This document shows, piece after piece, positions 17,097-24,699 of a stretch of 64,000 bases of DNA (positions are counted from its first letter, which is position 1; each line of letters begins with the position of its first letter). Below the pieces are notes generated by a model that saw only the letters and a program-made list of their open reading frames with translations, did not search any database and had not been told where the DNA came from. The DNA comes from Flavobacteriales bacterium (lineage in GTDB: Bacteria; Bacteroidota; Bacteroidia; Flavobacteriales_D; CAJJDF01), in the NCBI GenBank assembly GCA_018609055.1, contig JABAYJ010000006.1, forward strand, positions 136,805 through 200,804. The letters run 5' to 3'. The translations under genes and the position numbers were made by a program.

Positions 17097-17841
17097 TATT
17101 ATAACCACAGCACTTATTCTCGGGTTTGTTCTTAGTTTTTCTTTAGGACCAGTCTTTTTCGAACTTATTAATACAAGTTTGAGAAAAGGTTTTAAAGCAG
17201 CTATGCTAATGGAAGTTGGTGTACTATTAAGTGATTTAATCTACCTGTTTTTAGCATTGTTTAGTGCTTCCAAAGCACTTGAATACCTAAACAAGTACAG
17301 TTGGATAAATTATATTTTTGGTGCCATTTTCATTCTATTTGGAATTTTCTCTATCATCAAAAACCTAAAACCACCCAAATTAGATTTTAATGATTGTGAC
17401 GAAGAATGCCAAGATGAGGAAGAGGACGAAATACTTGACAACCTTGAGTCATTAAATATTCCTGATGGAATTAAAGTAAATTACATTGGGAACCTTATGA
17501 AAGGGGTTGCGCTTAATTCTTTAAACCCTTCTGTACTGGTATTCTGGATAGTTGTTTGCACTTCAAGTATCAAGAAGCTACATCTGGATAATCAGGGGAT
17601 TATCATATTCTTTGGTGCTACACTTGGAATGATGTTCGCAGTAGATGTATTAAAGATTTACTTTGCCAGCAGACTCCAGAAATACATCAAAACTAAGGTT
17701 TTACAAGTAATTGGAATTAGTATTGGACTAATTATGTTAGGTGTTGGTTTATATATTTTGTTCGTAGGATTCGAAATACCTCAAGAAGAGTTTCTTGATG
17801 AAACGATTGAAATAGCTAACGAAATTACTGACCAGCAGTAG
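17089..17841 (+). CDS. LysE-family exporter
   Basis: This 250-residue inner-membrane protein has six hydrophobic segments and the LysE/RhtB start pattern GFVLSFSLGPVFFELINTSL (about 8-27). LysE proteins export amino acids or other small metabolites. It differs from the textbook members by a long acidic loop in the middle (about 100-128, CDEECQDEEEDEILDN). The ATG overlaps the end of the GH3 gene by 8 bases, indicating coupled translation and perhaps a shared metabolite. Its 3' end overlaps the convergent small gene at 17825 by 17 bases. Confidence 0.85.
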   Translation: MFDIITTALILGFVLSFSLGPVFFELINTSLRKGFKAAMLMEVGVLLSDLIYLFLALFSASKALEYLNKYSWINYIFGAIFILFGIFSIIKNLKPPKLDFNDCDEECQDEEEDEILDNLESLNIPDGIKVNYIGNLMKGVALNSLNPSVLVFWIVVCTSSIKKLHLDNQGIIIFFGATLGMMFAVDVLKIYFASRLQKYIKTKVLQVIGISIGLIMLGVGLYILFVGFEIPQEEFLDETIEIANEITDQQ

Positions 17842-18034
17842 GCATTTCGTCACTTTTGCACTTCTCATCTTCTGTTGCTCCACAAAACTTGCAACTTCCA
17901 TCACTGTCTTCATCAAACAATCTACTTGCTGAAGCACAAGATTTTTCTAAATATCCTTTGCCAAAAAACATTTTAATAGCCATTCCAGCTATTCCTAATC
18001 CTAATAATCCTATGGCTAATAATGCTAATTTCAT
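17825..18034 (-). CDS. small Cys-rich membrane protein
   Basis: This 69-residue protein has one N-terminal membrane helix (about 3-24) and a short outside domain with four cysteines (C33, C48, C51, C59). C48 and C51 lie in a C-K-F-C arrangement, within an Asp/Glu-rich stretch. The pattern looks like a small metal site or disulfide-bonded knot. Similar 65-75 residue proteins recur in Flavobacteriia, usually listed only as membrane or secreted protein. It overlaps lysE tail to tail by 17 bases. Function unknown; the even cysteine spacing argues that it is a real gene rather than a shadow. Confidence 0.7.
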   Translation of the reverse strand: MKLALLAIGLLGLGIAGMAIKMFFGKGYLEKSCASASRLFDEDSDGSCKFCGATEDEKCKSDEMPTAGQ

Positions 18035-18072
18035 CTTATGAATATTTTATAATACAAAGTTAGGTAATAAAA

Positions 18073-20856
18073 TTATCTTCTGCGGTAAAATTGATCCATT
18101 GGATCCTTCTCTTGTTTTTTAAACTTGCTAAACGTATAGGTAAATGTTACCATACCATACCTTTGAAGTGAACGAGATTTTATCTGTTCAATATAAGTTT
18201 CGCTTGTAGAAACATCCAATAAATTATTCTGTCTTAATGCATCAAAAACAGATAAGCTTATCTCTCCTTTATTGTTTTTAAATATTTTCTTGGCTATTGA
18301 TGCATTCCATAATAAGAAATCTACATTAAGGTCATCAGAGAATCCGGTATTAACTTGATAATTAGCTTGTGTTCTAAAAATAAACTCTCTAGGGAATGTT
18401 AATGTAGCTTTTGCACGAAACTCTTGAGTTAAAAAGGTTGAATTACCACCTCCATTAGAGTTTTGAAAATCATTTAAAGAAGCTCTTGCAGACAACAAGA
18501 AATCTACTTTTTCGCTTATATTACTACTTAATTTAGCTCCAATCTCATACTCCATTCCGTTCACCAAATTATCAACAGAGTTAACTCTAGATGGAGTTCG
18601 TATGTAGGTAACAGAGCCATCTAAATTCATATTACTCTTTATTTTACTTATTGGGAATCCATAGGACATATAAGTTGATGCTGTTCTATAACCACTTAGG
18701 TTAGTATAACTATTTAGTATTTTTCCGCTTTCCAAATTAACACCTCTAATAGTTGTATCATTTGAATAGAAATCAGAACTAGCCCCAATGTAATCATTAG
18801 AAAAAGTAAATCTCCCTGTGATAAAAAAGGTAGTAGCTTTATCTGTGTTAGCATTAATATAACGAGCAGTAATCATGTTGTACTGTGCTTGTTGCAAATT
18901 GTTATTCCCTATTCTTAAGCTAATTGGATTAGAATTATCTAGAAAATTTTGGAGCTGATTTACTTGAGGGTTTCTTGTGTAACTCCTATACATTACAAAT
19001 ACATTTTTACTTCTAGAGAGCGTGTATTTTAACATAGCAAAAGGTAAAATATTTTGATATAAATTACTCGTGTTATCTGTATTTGGAAATACGGTAGAAG
19101 TTTTTAAATCAGTAATTTGGTATTGAGCTCTTATAAATGTGAATATTTTTTTACTAAAAAACCTATACCCTATTGAGTAGGACTGATTAAGAATATCGGA
19201 TTCGAATTGAGAAGAAAATTCTGGTGTTAATGATGAATAGGATTGATCTAATTGAGAGAAGCCAAAAGTTTTATTATCAGTTATACTCTCAGTCTTTTCG
19301 ATATTAGCATCAAACATTAACCCTCCTTTCCCTAGTGGCTCAGTATATCTTATTTTTCCTTTATAGGTAACTGTATTCACCAATAAATTAGAAAATTGAT
19401 CTAGAGTATCTATTATTGACGCTCTGTTTTCTTGAATAGAAAACAAGCTACTTACTCCATCATTTCCGAACAAAGTATTCTCTGCTTGTAAAAATATTGA
19501 CCTTCCTCTTTTCTTAAATCTATGGTTGTAAAATAATTTAGAGTTTAAATTATATCCTAATAAATTAGAATTGAAATCTGCATTATTACTATTGAGAGTA
19601 TTTGATCCAAGAGAGGTATTAGAGAAATTAAATGATTCTCCAAAGTTATCTTGTAGGCTTGCTCTAGTTCTAAAAGTAAGCTCATCAGTTTTACTGAACT
19701 TATGTTTCACTTGTAAAGTGATTTTCCTATTAGCATTCTCAGTAAAAGAAGAATCAGTTTGATTATACAACTGGTTATCCTCTGAGTTGGAGAAATAAGT
19801 CTGAAGTGTATTTTCAAAAGCATCAGTTTTAGAATTATTATAAAAATAACTTCCAATTACGTCAGTTTTTTTACCCCAAGTATCTTGGTAATTAATTCCA
19901 AATGCAGCAGTCTTTGCTATTCCATTTTGTTGTGGAACCATAAAGTTATTGCTGCTCTGGCTAATATTTCCTCTATTTCCAGGTCCTCTCCTACCCGTAT
20001 TACTAGCTGAAACACCTACCAAATCCTCTCCAGAAAAATTCTGTTTATTTATATTATTGTATAAGCCGACTATTGATACTCTTTGGTCATCATTAAAAAA
20101 ATTGAAATTCCCTCCTGCATCATACCTTTCATCAGTTCCATAACCTGCGTAAACATTTCCAAACTTACTATTTCTATATTCTGGCTTGGTAATGATATTA
20201 ATCGTCTTTACTGTATTACCATCCTTAAAGCCAGTAGCTTTTGCTTCATCACTCTCATCATCAAACACTTGTACCTTTTGTACAATACGAGCCGGAATAT
20301 TTTTCAATGCCGATTTAGGATCATCTCCAAAATAAGGTTTACCATCTACTAATACTTGTTCAACTTTTTCTCCTTGTGCAGATATCTCCCCATTTTTACT
20401 AGTAATACCTGGCATTTTTTCAACTAAATCACCTGTAGATGCATCTACATTTGTTTTATAAGCGTCAGCATTATATTCAGTTGTATCTCCTTTTATAACA
20501 ACCAAAGGAATTTTATCTTCTACATCTAATTCACCTAGCTTAGTAATAGAAGGATTCATTATTATCTTACCCAGAAAGTTTCTTGGTTTAGAAACTGTCA
20601 CTTTTCTTTCTCGTTTTTTAAATCCTATAGAAGATACCACTAAAGTATAATCACCAAAAGGAACAGAATCAAAGAAAAACATCCCTCTGTCGTTTGTAGC
20701 TTTACCTTGAGAAAAAGTAGCACTTTTTAAAAAAACTGTTGCTCCAGGGATTGGACCATTCTCAGCACTATCAGCTACTATACCTCCTACTCTTCCGTTT
20801 TGAGAATAAAATGCAGTAGTTAGGAATAATAAAATTAGAGTTATAGTATTTTTCAT
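18073..20856 (-). CDS. TonB-dependent-receptor-like outer-membrane beta-barrel protein with carboxypeptidase-regulatory-like N-domain
   Basis: This 927-residue outer-membrane protein has a signal peptide (about 1-18), a CarboxypepD_reg-like beta sandwich (about 22-105; GGIVADSAENGPIPGATV) and a plug-like region (about 125-220; GEISAQGEKVEQVLVDGKPYF, AKATGFKDGNTVKTINI). A barrel to the C-terminus completes it. No TonB box was identified with confidence. Members of this outer membrane beta-barrel family often lack a SusD partner, as here, and their cargo is generally unknown. The gene is monocistronic; it has a -7 element at 20886 and faces away from lysE. Confidence 0.85.
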   Translation of the reverse strand: MKNTITLILLFLTTAFYSQNGRVGGIVADSAENGPIPGATVFLKSATFSQGKATNDRGMFFFDSVPFGDYTLVVSSIGFKKRERKVTVSKPRNFLGKIIMNPSITKLGELDVEDKIPLVVIKGDTTEYNADAYKTNVDASTGDLVEKMPGITSKNGEISAQGEKVEQVLVDGKPYFGDDPKSALKNIPARIVQKVQVFDDESDEAKATGFKDGNTVKTINIITKPEYRNSKFGNVYAGYGTDERYDAGGNFNFFNDDQRVSIVGLYNNINKQNFSGEDLVGVSASNTGRRGPGNRGNISQSSNNFMVPQQNGIAKTAAFGINYQDTWGKKTDVIGSYFYNNSKTDAFENTLQTYFSNSEDNQLYNQTDSSFTENANRKITLQVKHKFSKTDELTFRTRASLQDNFGESFNFSNTSLGSNTLNSNNADFNSNLLGYNLNSKLFYNHRFKKRGRSIFLQAENTLFGNDGVSSLFSIQENRASIIDTLDQFSNLLVNTVTYKGKIRYTEPLGKGGLMFDANIEKTESITDNKTFGFSQLDQSYSSLTPEFSSQFESDILNQSYSIGYRFFSKKIFTFIRAQYQITDLKTSTVFPNTDNTSNLYQNILPFAMLKYTLSRSKNVFVMYRSYTRNPQVNQLQNFLDNSNPISLRIGNNNLQQAQYNMITARYINANTDKATTFFITGRFTFSNDYIGASSDFYSNDTTIRGVNLESGKILNSYTNLSGYRTASTYMSYGFPISKIKSNMNLDGSVTYIRTPSRVNSVDNLVNGMEYEIGAKLSSNISEKVDFLLSARASLNDFQNSNGGGNSTFLTQEFRAKATLTFPREFIFRTQANYQVNTGFSDDLNVDFLLWNASIAKKIFKNNKGEISLSVFDALRQNNLLDVSTSETYIEQIKSRSLQRYGMVTFTYTFSKFKKQEKDPMDQFYRRR

Positions 20857-20885
20857 ATGTAAAAAATGGTTGACAAGTCTTTAGA

Positions 20886-20893
20886 CAAAAGTA
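20886..20893 (-). promoter_or_regulatory. -7 promoter element for the TonB-type barrel gene
   Basis: The minus strand reads TACTTTTG, an exact TAnnTTTG match 29 bases before the ATG at 20856. The -33 region is only T-rich. Confidence 0.4.
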
Positions 20894-20934
20894 TTTCAAA
20901 AAGGTTTAACGAAAGAATAAATTACATGAACGGC

Positions 20935-20972
20935 AAAAAAAAACCTCATTTGTAATACAAGTGAGGTTTTTT
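20935..20972 (-). terminator. terminator of the trmD-rplS unit (bidirectional hairpin)
   Basis: AACCTCA-TTTGT and ACAAG-TGAGGTT form a stem of about 11 bp with one internal mismatch and a short loop. On the minus strand, downstream of rplS, the stem is followed by a run of T (A run at 20936-20943). The plus strand also has a T run. Confidence 0.8.
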
Positions 20973-20993
20973 AAATATGATTTTAATTCTGTT

Positions 20994-21350
20994 TTAGAAT
21001 CTTCTTTTATCCTTAATTCTTGCAGATTTACCAGTTCTTTCTCTTTGGTAAAAGATTCTAGCTCTTCTTACTTTTCCTTTCTTCATTACTTTTACCTCTT
21101 CAATAAATGGCGAAGCCATTGGGAAAATTCTTTCTACTCCTACTGTCCCAGACATTTTTCTTACTGTGAAAGTTTCTGTCGGAGTATTGTTACCTCCTCT
21201 TTTTTGGATTACAATACCTTGAAAAACCTGAAGTCTTTCTTTATCACCCTCCTTAATTTTATATGTTACAGCAACTGTATCACCAGCACCAAACTCTGGC
21301 AAACTGTGTGCAGTTCCTAATTCATTGTGTATTTCTTTAATTAAATTCAT
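20994..21350 (-). CDS. rplS: 50S ribosomal protein L19
   Basis: This protein of 118 residues is the standard L19 length plus a few. Hallmarks are the FGAGDTVAVTYKIKEGDKERLQVFQGIVI segment, of which GDTVAV and VFQGIVI are the conserved blocks, GVERIFPMASPFIEEVKV, and the basic tail RRARIFYQRERTGKSARI. L19 sits at the 30S-50S interface. It lies 133 bases downstream of trmD, the arrangement found across bacteria, where L19 and TrmD share an operon. Confidence 0.97.
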   Translation of the reverse strand: MNLIKEIHNELGTAHSLPEFGAGDTVAVTYKIKEGDKERLQVFQGIVIQKRGGNNTPTETFTVRKMSGTVGVERIFPMASPFIEEVKVMKKGKVRRARIFYQRERTGKSARIKDKRRF

Positions 21351-21483
21351 GTCTGTAGGTTTAAATTCTCCTCAATTTTCGGACTGCAATATTACGAATA
21401 TTATTTTGTAAATAACAATCACTAATCGTTTTTTTTGATTAAATTTTTCTTTTCGCTAAGAAAGCTGAGAAATTAAGAAGAAA

Positions 21484-22161
21484 TTAGTCTTCAAGAATGT
21501 CAGGCCGTCTATTTTTTGTTCTCTCGAGAGCTTTCTCACTTCTCCATTTTTCTATCTCTTTAAAATTACCCGAAAGCAACACTTTTGGCACTTCCATTCC
21601 TTCGTAATTAGATGGACGAGTATAAACTGGTGGAGCCAATAAATTATCTTGAAAAGAATCGGTTAAAGCCGAAGTCTCATCATTCAATACTCCTGGAATT
21701 AGCCTAATTAAAGAATCGGAAACTACTGCTGCTGCAAGTTCACCTCCAGAGAGCACATAATCACCTATAGAGATTTCTTTGGTAATATACTTCTCTCTTA
21801 TTCTTTCGTCAATACCTTTATAATGACCACAGAGCAACATAATGTTTTTATACATTGACATGGAGTTTGCCGTTTGTTGATTCCAAACTTCTCCATCAGG
21901 AGTCATGTACATTATTTCATCATACTCTCTTTCTGCCTTTAATTTCTCGATACAATCAGCAATTGGCTGAATAGTCATAACCATCCCTGCTCCTCCACCA
22001 AAAGCATAATCATCTACCTTCTTGTGCTTATTAGTAGAATATACTCTTAAATCATGTAAATGAACCTCTACAAGTCCTTTATTTTGTGCTCGTTTAAGAA
22101 TGGAATCCGAAAATGGACTTTCTAATAATTGAGGAAGTATAGTTAGTATATCTATTCGCAT
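21484..22161 (-). CDS. trmD: tRNA (guanine-37-N1)-methyltransferase
   Basis: This 225-residue SPOUT-class enzyme methylates G37 next to the anticodon and so prevents +1 frameshifting. It carries the trefoil-knot SAM motifs [13 protein letters not shown] (about 109-121) and [13 protein letters not shown] (about 131-143), and the start [17 protein letters not shown] is typical. It is followed by rplS on the same strand. A TACTTTTG element lies only 4 bases before the ATG, which points to a leaderless or nearly leaderless transcript. Confidence 0.96.
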   Translation of the reverse strand: MRIDILTILPQLLESPFSDSILKRAQNKGLVEVHLHDLRVYSTNKHKKVDDYAFGGGAGMVMTIQPIADCIEKLKAEREYDEIMYMTPDGEVWNQQTANSMSMYKNIMLLCGHYKGIDERIREKYITKEISIGDYVLSGGELAAAVVSDSLIRLIPGVLNDETSALTDSFQDNLLAPPVYTRPSNYEGMEVPKVLLSGNFKEIEKWRSEKALERTKNRRPDILED

Positions 22162-22165
22162 AGGT

Positions 22166-22173
22166 CAAAAGTA
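22166..22173 (-). promoter_or_regulatory. -7 element placed for a leaderless trmD transcript
   Basis: The minus strand reads TACTTTTG and ends 4 bases before the trmD ATG at 22161. Transcription normally starts about 6 bases after this element, so the mRNA would begin at or next to the start codon. Confidence 0.45.
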
Positions 22174-22220
22174 AGAATTTATACATTAAATAGAATGTGT
22201 TACCTTAATTGATGGGCAAT

Positions 22221-22251
22221 AAAAAAGCCTCATTAAATTTAATGAGGCTTT
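22221..22251 (-). terminator. intrinsic terminator of the decayed T9SS-cargo gene
   Basis: A perfect 14-bp palindrome (AAAGCCTCATTAAA and its complement) at 22224-22251 is followed on the minus strand by a T run. It lies 26 bases past the stop of the sorting-tail relic. Confidence 0.85.
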
Positions 22252-22276
22252 AAAAGACTTATGGAATTTTTTAATT

Positions 22277-22490
22277 CTATATAATTTTCGACTTTGACAC
22301 CACCCCATTAACAGAAGTTACTTGAATTAAATACATTCCTTTTATCCAATCATATTTATCTATTTTAGATTGAGAAACCGAAGAATAATTGAAAAACTAA
22401 AATTCCTATAATATCAAATACTCTTATCTCAGAAATATCTGATCCAGAAACGGATATCGTTATTCATTCATTACTGGATTAGGGTAACAA
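22277..22490 (-). pseudogene. frameshifted remnant of a T9SS type A C-terminal sorting domain
   Basis: Three pieces in different frames on the minus strand read in order as a secretion tail. The first is KLSCYPNPVMNE, the usual YPNP start. The second is ITISVSGSDISEIRVFDIIG, the strand-turn-strand with the V-F-D-x-x-G motif. The third is KGMYLIQVTSVNGVVSKSKII with a TAG stop at 22279-22277. Such tails of about 75 residues direct cargo to the type IX secretion system. The cargo body upstream is missing: the first piece runs back only to about 22490 and is preceded by a palindrome and a dodecin fragment. At least two frameshifts separate the pieces. Exact boundaries are approximate. Confidence 0.75.
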
Positions 22491-22503
22491 CTAAGTTTAG
22501 TTA

Positions 22504-22534
22504 AACTCTCTTTTTGATCTTCAAAAAGAGAGTT
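22504..22534. repeat. perfect palindrome between the two gene relics
   Basis: AACTCTCTTTTTGA and its exact complement TCAAAAAGAGAGTT flank a 3-base loop (14-bp stem). There is no T run on either side, although the stem itself contains one. It marks the join between the dodecin fragment, whose stop codon overlaps it, and the T9SS relic. Confidence 0.7.
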
Positions 22535-22598
22535 ACTTGGCATCTTCCAAGCTCTTTCCTGAGTTAGCTAAAATTTCTACTACTTTTAAAATTGCCAT
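22533..22598 (-). pseudogene. truncated dodecin gene (first 21 codons)
   Basis: An ATG at 22598 opens a 21-codon frame beginning MAILKVVEILANS and ending KSLEDAK, then TAA. This is the N-terminal strand and helix start of dodecin, a flavin-binding dodecamer of about 65-70 residues (family pattern K-V-x-E-x-x-x-x-S-x-x-S-x-E-D-A). The rest of the protein, including the flavin-contacting second half, is absent. The stop overlaps a perfect palindrome. It is best read as a deletion remnant; a functional 21-residue peptide is much less likely. Confidence 0.65.
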
Positions 22599-22691
22599 AA
22601 TTTGTTGATTTTTTGGTTAATATTTAATTAACAATAAATATAAGAACTAAATTTACCGGTTACAAATAGGAAGTTTTTCTAAATTTAATCT

Positions 22692-23216
22692 ATGAAAATA
22701 CTATTCACTCTTCTTTTTATTATTGCTACTGTTATAACAACCTATGCACAAAATTTTGAGTTAGCATATAAAAAAGACCCATTGGTGAAAATCACTAAAA
22801 GTGGTCCTTATCTTGGTTTTCAATACGGGAAATACAAAAACCTTGAGTTAGGATATGAACTACAGAGAAAGGCCGTGAAACTTGTGAAACCAACTACTCA
22901 TGCTATTAATATAGGATTAGATTTTAATTTTATTGAGTCAGTAATGGGATTAAATCTTGGCTATTATCAAAAGAAAGGAAGATTAGATTTTACTTATGGC
23001 TTTGCACTACTCTACCGAACTGATTTTAGAGAATCGAGAATTGGAATTTCACCCAAAGTGGGATACAAATTATATGGTTTTCATTTACAAGGCGGAATCA
23101 ATTTACTTACTCCAAACAAGGACTTTACAAACAATAATCTGTTTTATGCTTCGCTAAAATTTGTGATAATTAAGAACAGAAATTACAACTGGCGAAAGCG
23201 AGAAAAAAAAGACTAA
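22692..23216 (+). CDS. unrecognised small beta-barrel-like outer-membrane protein
   Basis: This 174-residue protein has a signal peptide (about 1-19, ending TYAQ). Alternating hydrophobic strands follow (YLGFQYGKY, LELGYELQRK, INIGLDFNFI, LGLNLGYYQ-type repeats), typical of an eight-stranded outer-membrane barrel, and a basic C-terminus (NWRKREKKD) closes it. It ends 3 bases before rsmE, so it is the first gene of a three-gene unit. No function can be assigned. The upstream 90 bases are AT-rich and probably hold its promoter. Confidence 0.7.
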   Translation: MKILFTLLFIIATVITTYAQNFELAYKKDPLVKITKSGPYLGFQYGKYKNLELGYELQRKAVKLVKPTTHAINIGLDFNFIESVMGLNLGYYQKKGRLDFTYGFALLYRTDFRESRIGISPKVGYKLYGFHLQGGINLLTPNKDFTNNNLFYASLKFVIIKNRNYNWRKREKKD

Positions 23217-23219
23217 ACC

Positions 23220-23915
23220 ATGCAACTCTTTTACAACCCAAACATAGAAAACGACTTGTTTCTTGAGAAAGAAGAGCACACGCATGCAGCTAAAGTTTTG
23301 AGAAAAAATGTGGGTGATTCTATATTTATCACCAATGGAAAGGGAGATTTATTTACTTGCGAATTAATCCAGATAACTTCTAAAAAGAGTTTTGTGAGTG
23401 TAAATAGCAAAGAAAGCTTCGATAATAAACATAACCTTACTATTGCCATTGCTCCTACCAAGAACAATAACCGTTTAGAGTTTTTTTTAGAAAAGGCTAC
23501 CGAGATTGGAATTAAAACTATTCAGCCAATAATTTGCGACAGATCCGAAAGGAAAATATTGAAAGTTGAAAGATTACAAAAAATTGTTACCTCAGCTGCA
23601 AAACAATCCAAAAACTTTAATTTCCCTGAGCTTAAAGCCCCTATTTCATTTAAGTCTTTTATTGCTAAAGAAACTACTGGCAATAAGTACATTGCCCATT
23701 GTGAGGACGAAAGCTCCAAAAAGGAACTGTATGAAATGGGATTGAGCAAAAACGCAGAGGTTTTAATACTTATTGGACCAGAAGGAGATTTTACTCCCAA
23801 AGAAATTGAACTTGCATCTAGCAATGGATTTGAAGAATTATCACTTGGTGAATCCCGATTAAGAACAGAAACCGCAGGAATTGTAGCCACCACTTTATAC
23901 CACACTCTAAAATGA
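23220..23915 (+). CDS. rsmE: 16S rRNA (uracil-1498-N3)-methyltransferase
   Basis: This 231-residue SPOUT-class enzyme methylates U1498 in the decoding region of 16S rRNA. It has an N-terminal PUA-like domain (about 1-70; HAAKVLRKNVGD). The knotted C-domain follows with IQPIICDRSERK (about 101-112), LIGPEGDFTPKEIELA (about 184-199) and LSLGESRLRTETAGI (about 208-222), the last two being the SAM-binding hallmarks. The next gene overlaps its stop by 4 bases (ATGA). Confidence 0.96.
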   Translation: MQLFYNPNIENDLFLEKEEHTHAAKVLRKNVGDSIFITNGKGDLFTCELIQITSKKSFVSVNSKESFDNKHNLTIAIAPTKNNNRLEFFLEKATEIGIKTIQPIICDRSERKILKVERLQKIVTSAAKQSKNFNFPELKAPISFKSFIAKETTGNKYIAHCEDESSKKELYEMGLSKNAEVLILIGPEGDFTPKEIELASSNGFEELSLGESRLRTETAGIVATTLYHTLK

Positions 23916-24322
23916 AAAATACTGATTTAACTCAATTAAATGCTTCTTCTAAAAACACCATGATGGAAACTTTGGGGATTGAATACACTCAAGTTGGCGA
24001 AGATTTTATTTGTGGAAAAATGCCTGTAGACAATAGAACTCACCAACCAATGGGAATTATGCATGGTGGTGCTTCAGCAGCTTTAATAGAAACTTTGGGA
24101 AGTATTGGTTCGCATTTATTAATTGATAGCGAAACAGAATTTTCTTCTGGGCTCGACCTCAATATAAATCATATACGAGCAGTTCGCTCAGGATTTGTTC
24201 ACGGAAAGGCAACAGTAGTACACAAAGGAAAAACTACTCACGTGTGGCAAGTAGATATTACTAATGAAGAAAATAAATTGGTTTCTACAGGGAGATTGAC
24301 AGTGTTTGTTGGGAAGAAGTAA
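23912..24322 (+). CDS. hotdog-fold thioesterase (MenI/EntH-like)
   Basis: This 136-residue single hotdog domain has QPMGIMHGGASAALIETLGS (about 45-64), the MenI/EntH/PaaI active-site segment with the catalytic Glu of LIETLGS. Such enzymes hydrolyse acyl-CoA; the Glu at this position is typical of the DHNA-CoA/EntH branch, in contrast to the Asp seen in the PaaI-type gene at 5636. A menaquinone role would make sense in this phylum, but no men genes are in the window. It overlaps rsmE by 4 bases and converges on ytxJ with no gap. Confidence 0.85.
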   Translation: MKNTDLTQLNASSKNTMMETLGIEYTQVGEDFICGKMPVDNRTHQPMGIMHGGASAALIETLGSIGSHLLIDSETEFSSGLDLNINHIRAVRSGFVHGKATVVHKGKTTHVWQVDITNEENKLVSTGRLTVFVGKK

Positions 24323-24697
24323 TTATACTAACTCTTTAACCAAGCTAGCCCTAATCTCATTATGCGAAGCATCCATTACTGATTTCCCTTCTTTTACTAC
24401 AATCATTTGAGGCGAAGCATGAAACACATTTAACTTACTAGCAATTGCATTAGAAACTTCTCTGTGAGCTATTAAATCTAAATAAAAAGGAACAATTTCT
24501 TCCTGAGAAAACCCCCATTCAGATTCTATTCGACTAAGTGCCATAGAGCTAATTGAACACCTTGTACTGTGTTTAAAAAGCATTACTGGCTTTTCGTGCG
24601 ATAAAGCTATTGCTTCATCTAATTCTTTCTCGGAGCTAATCTTACTCCAGCTCATTTTTTCTTTTTTCTCTTTACCTCCAAAACCAAATAGTCCCAT
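24323..24697 (-). CDS. ytxJ: YtxJ-like (DUF2847) bacillithiol-system redox protein
   Basis: This 124-residue thioredoxin-like protein has a single conserved cysteine, C47, in FKHSTRCSIS, the monothiol motif of the YtxJ/DUF2847 family. The family is associated with the low-molecular-weight thiol bacillithiol and is thought to act as a bacilliredoxin. It also carries the cis-Pro segment ASPQMIVVKEG. It lies 2 bases downstream of the endonuclease/phosphatase lipoprotein gene and converges with the thioesterase gene without a gap. Confidence 0.85.
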   Translation of the reverse strand: MGLFGFGGKEKKEKMSWSKISSEKELDEAIALSHEKPVMLFKHSTRCSISSMALSRIESEWGFSQEEIVPFYLDLIAHREVSNAIASKLNVFHASPQMIVVKEGKSVMDASHNEIRASLVKELV

Positions 24698-24699
24698 CT

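Noticed and set aside
20961..21320. Plus-strand open frame of 119 codons across rplS
   Set aside because: It is the antisense shadow of ribosomal protein L19 and has a Ser/Phe-rich low-information composition.
22504..22534. Palindrome read as a terminator of a functional 21-residue dodecin-like peptide gene
   Set aside because: There is no T run after the stem on the minus strand, and the protein stops in the middle of the dodecin fold.
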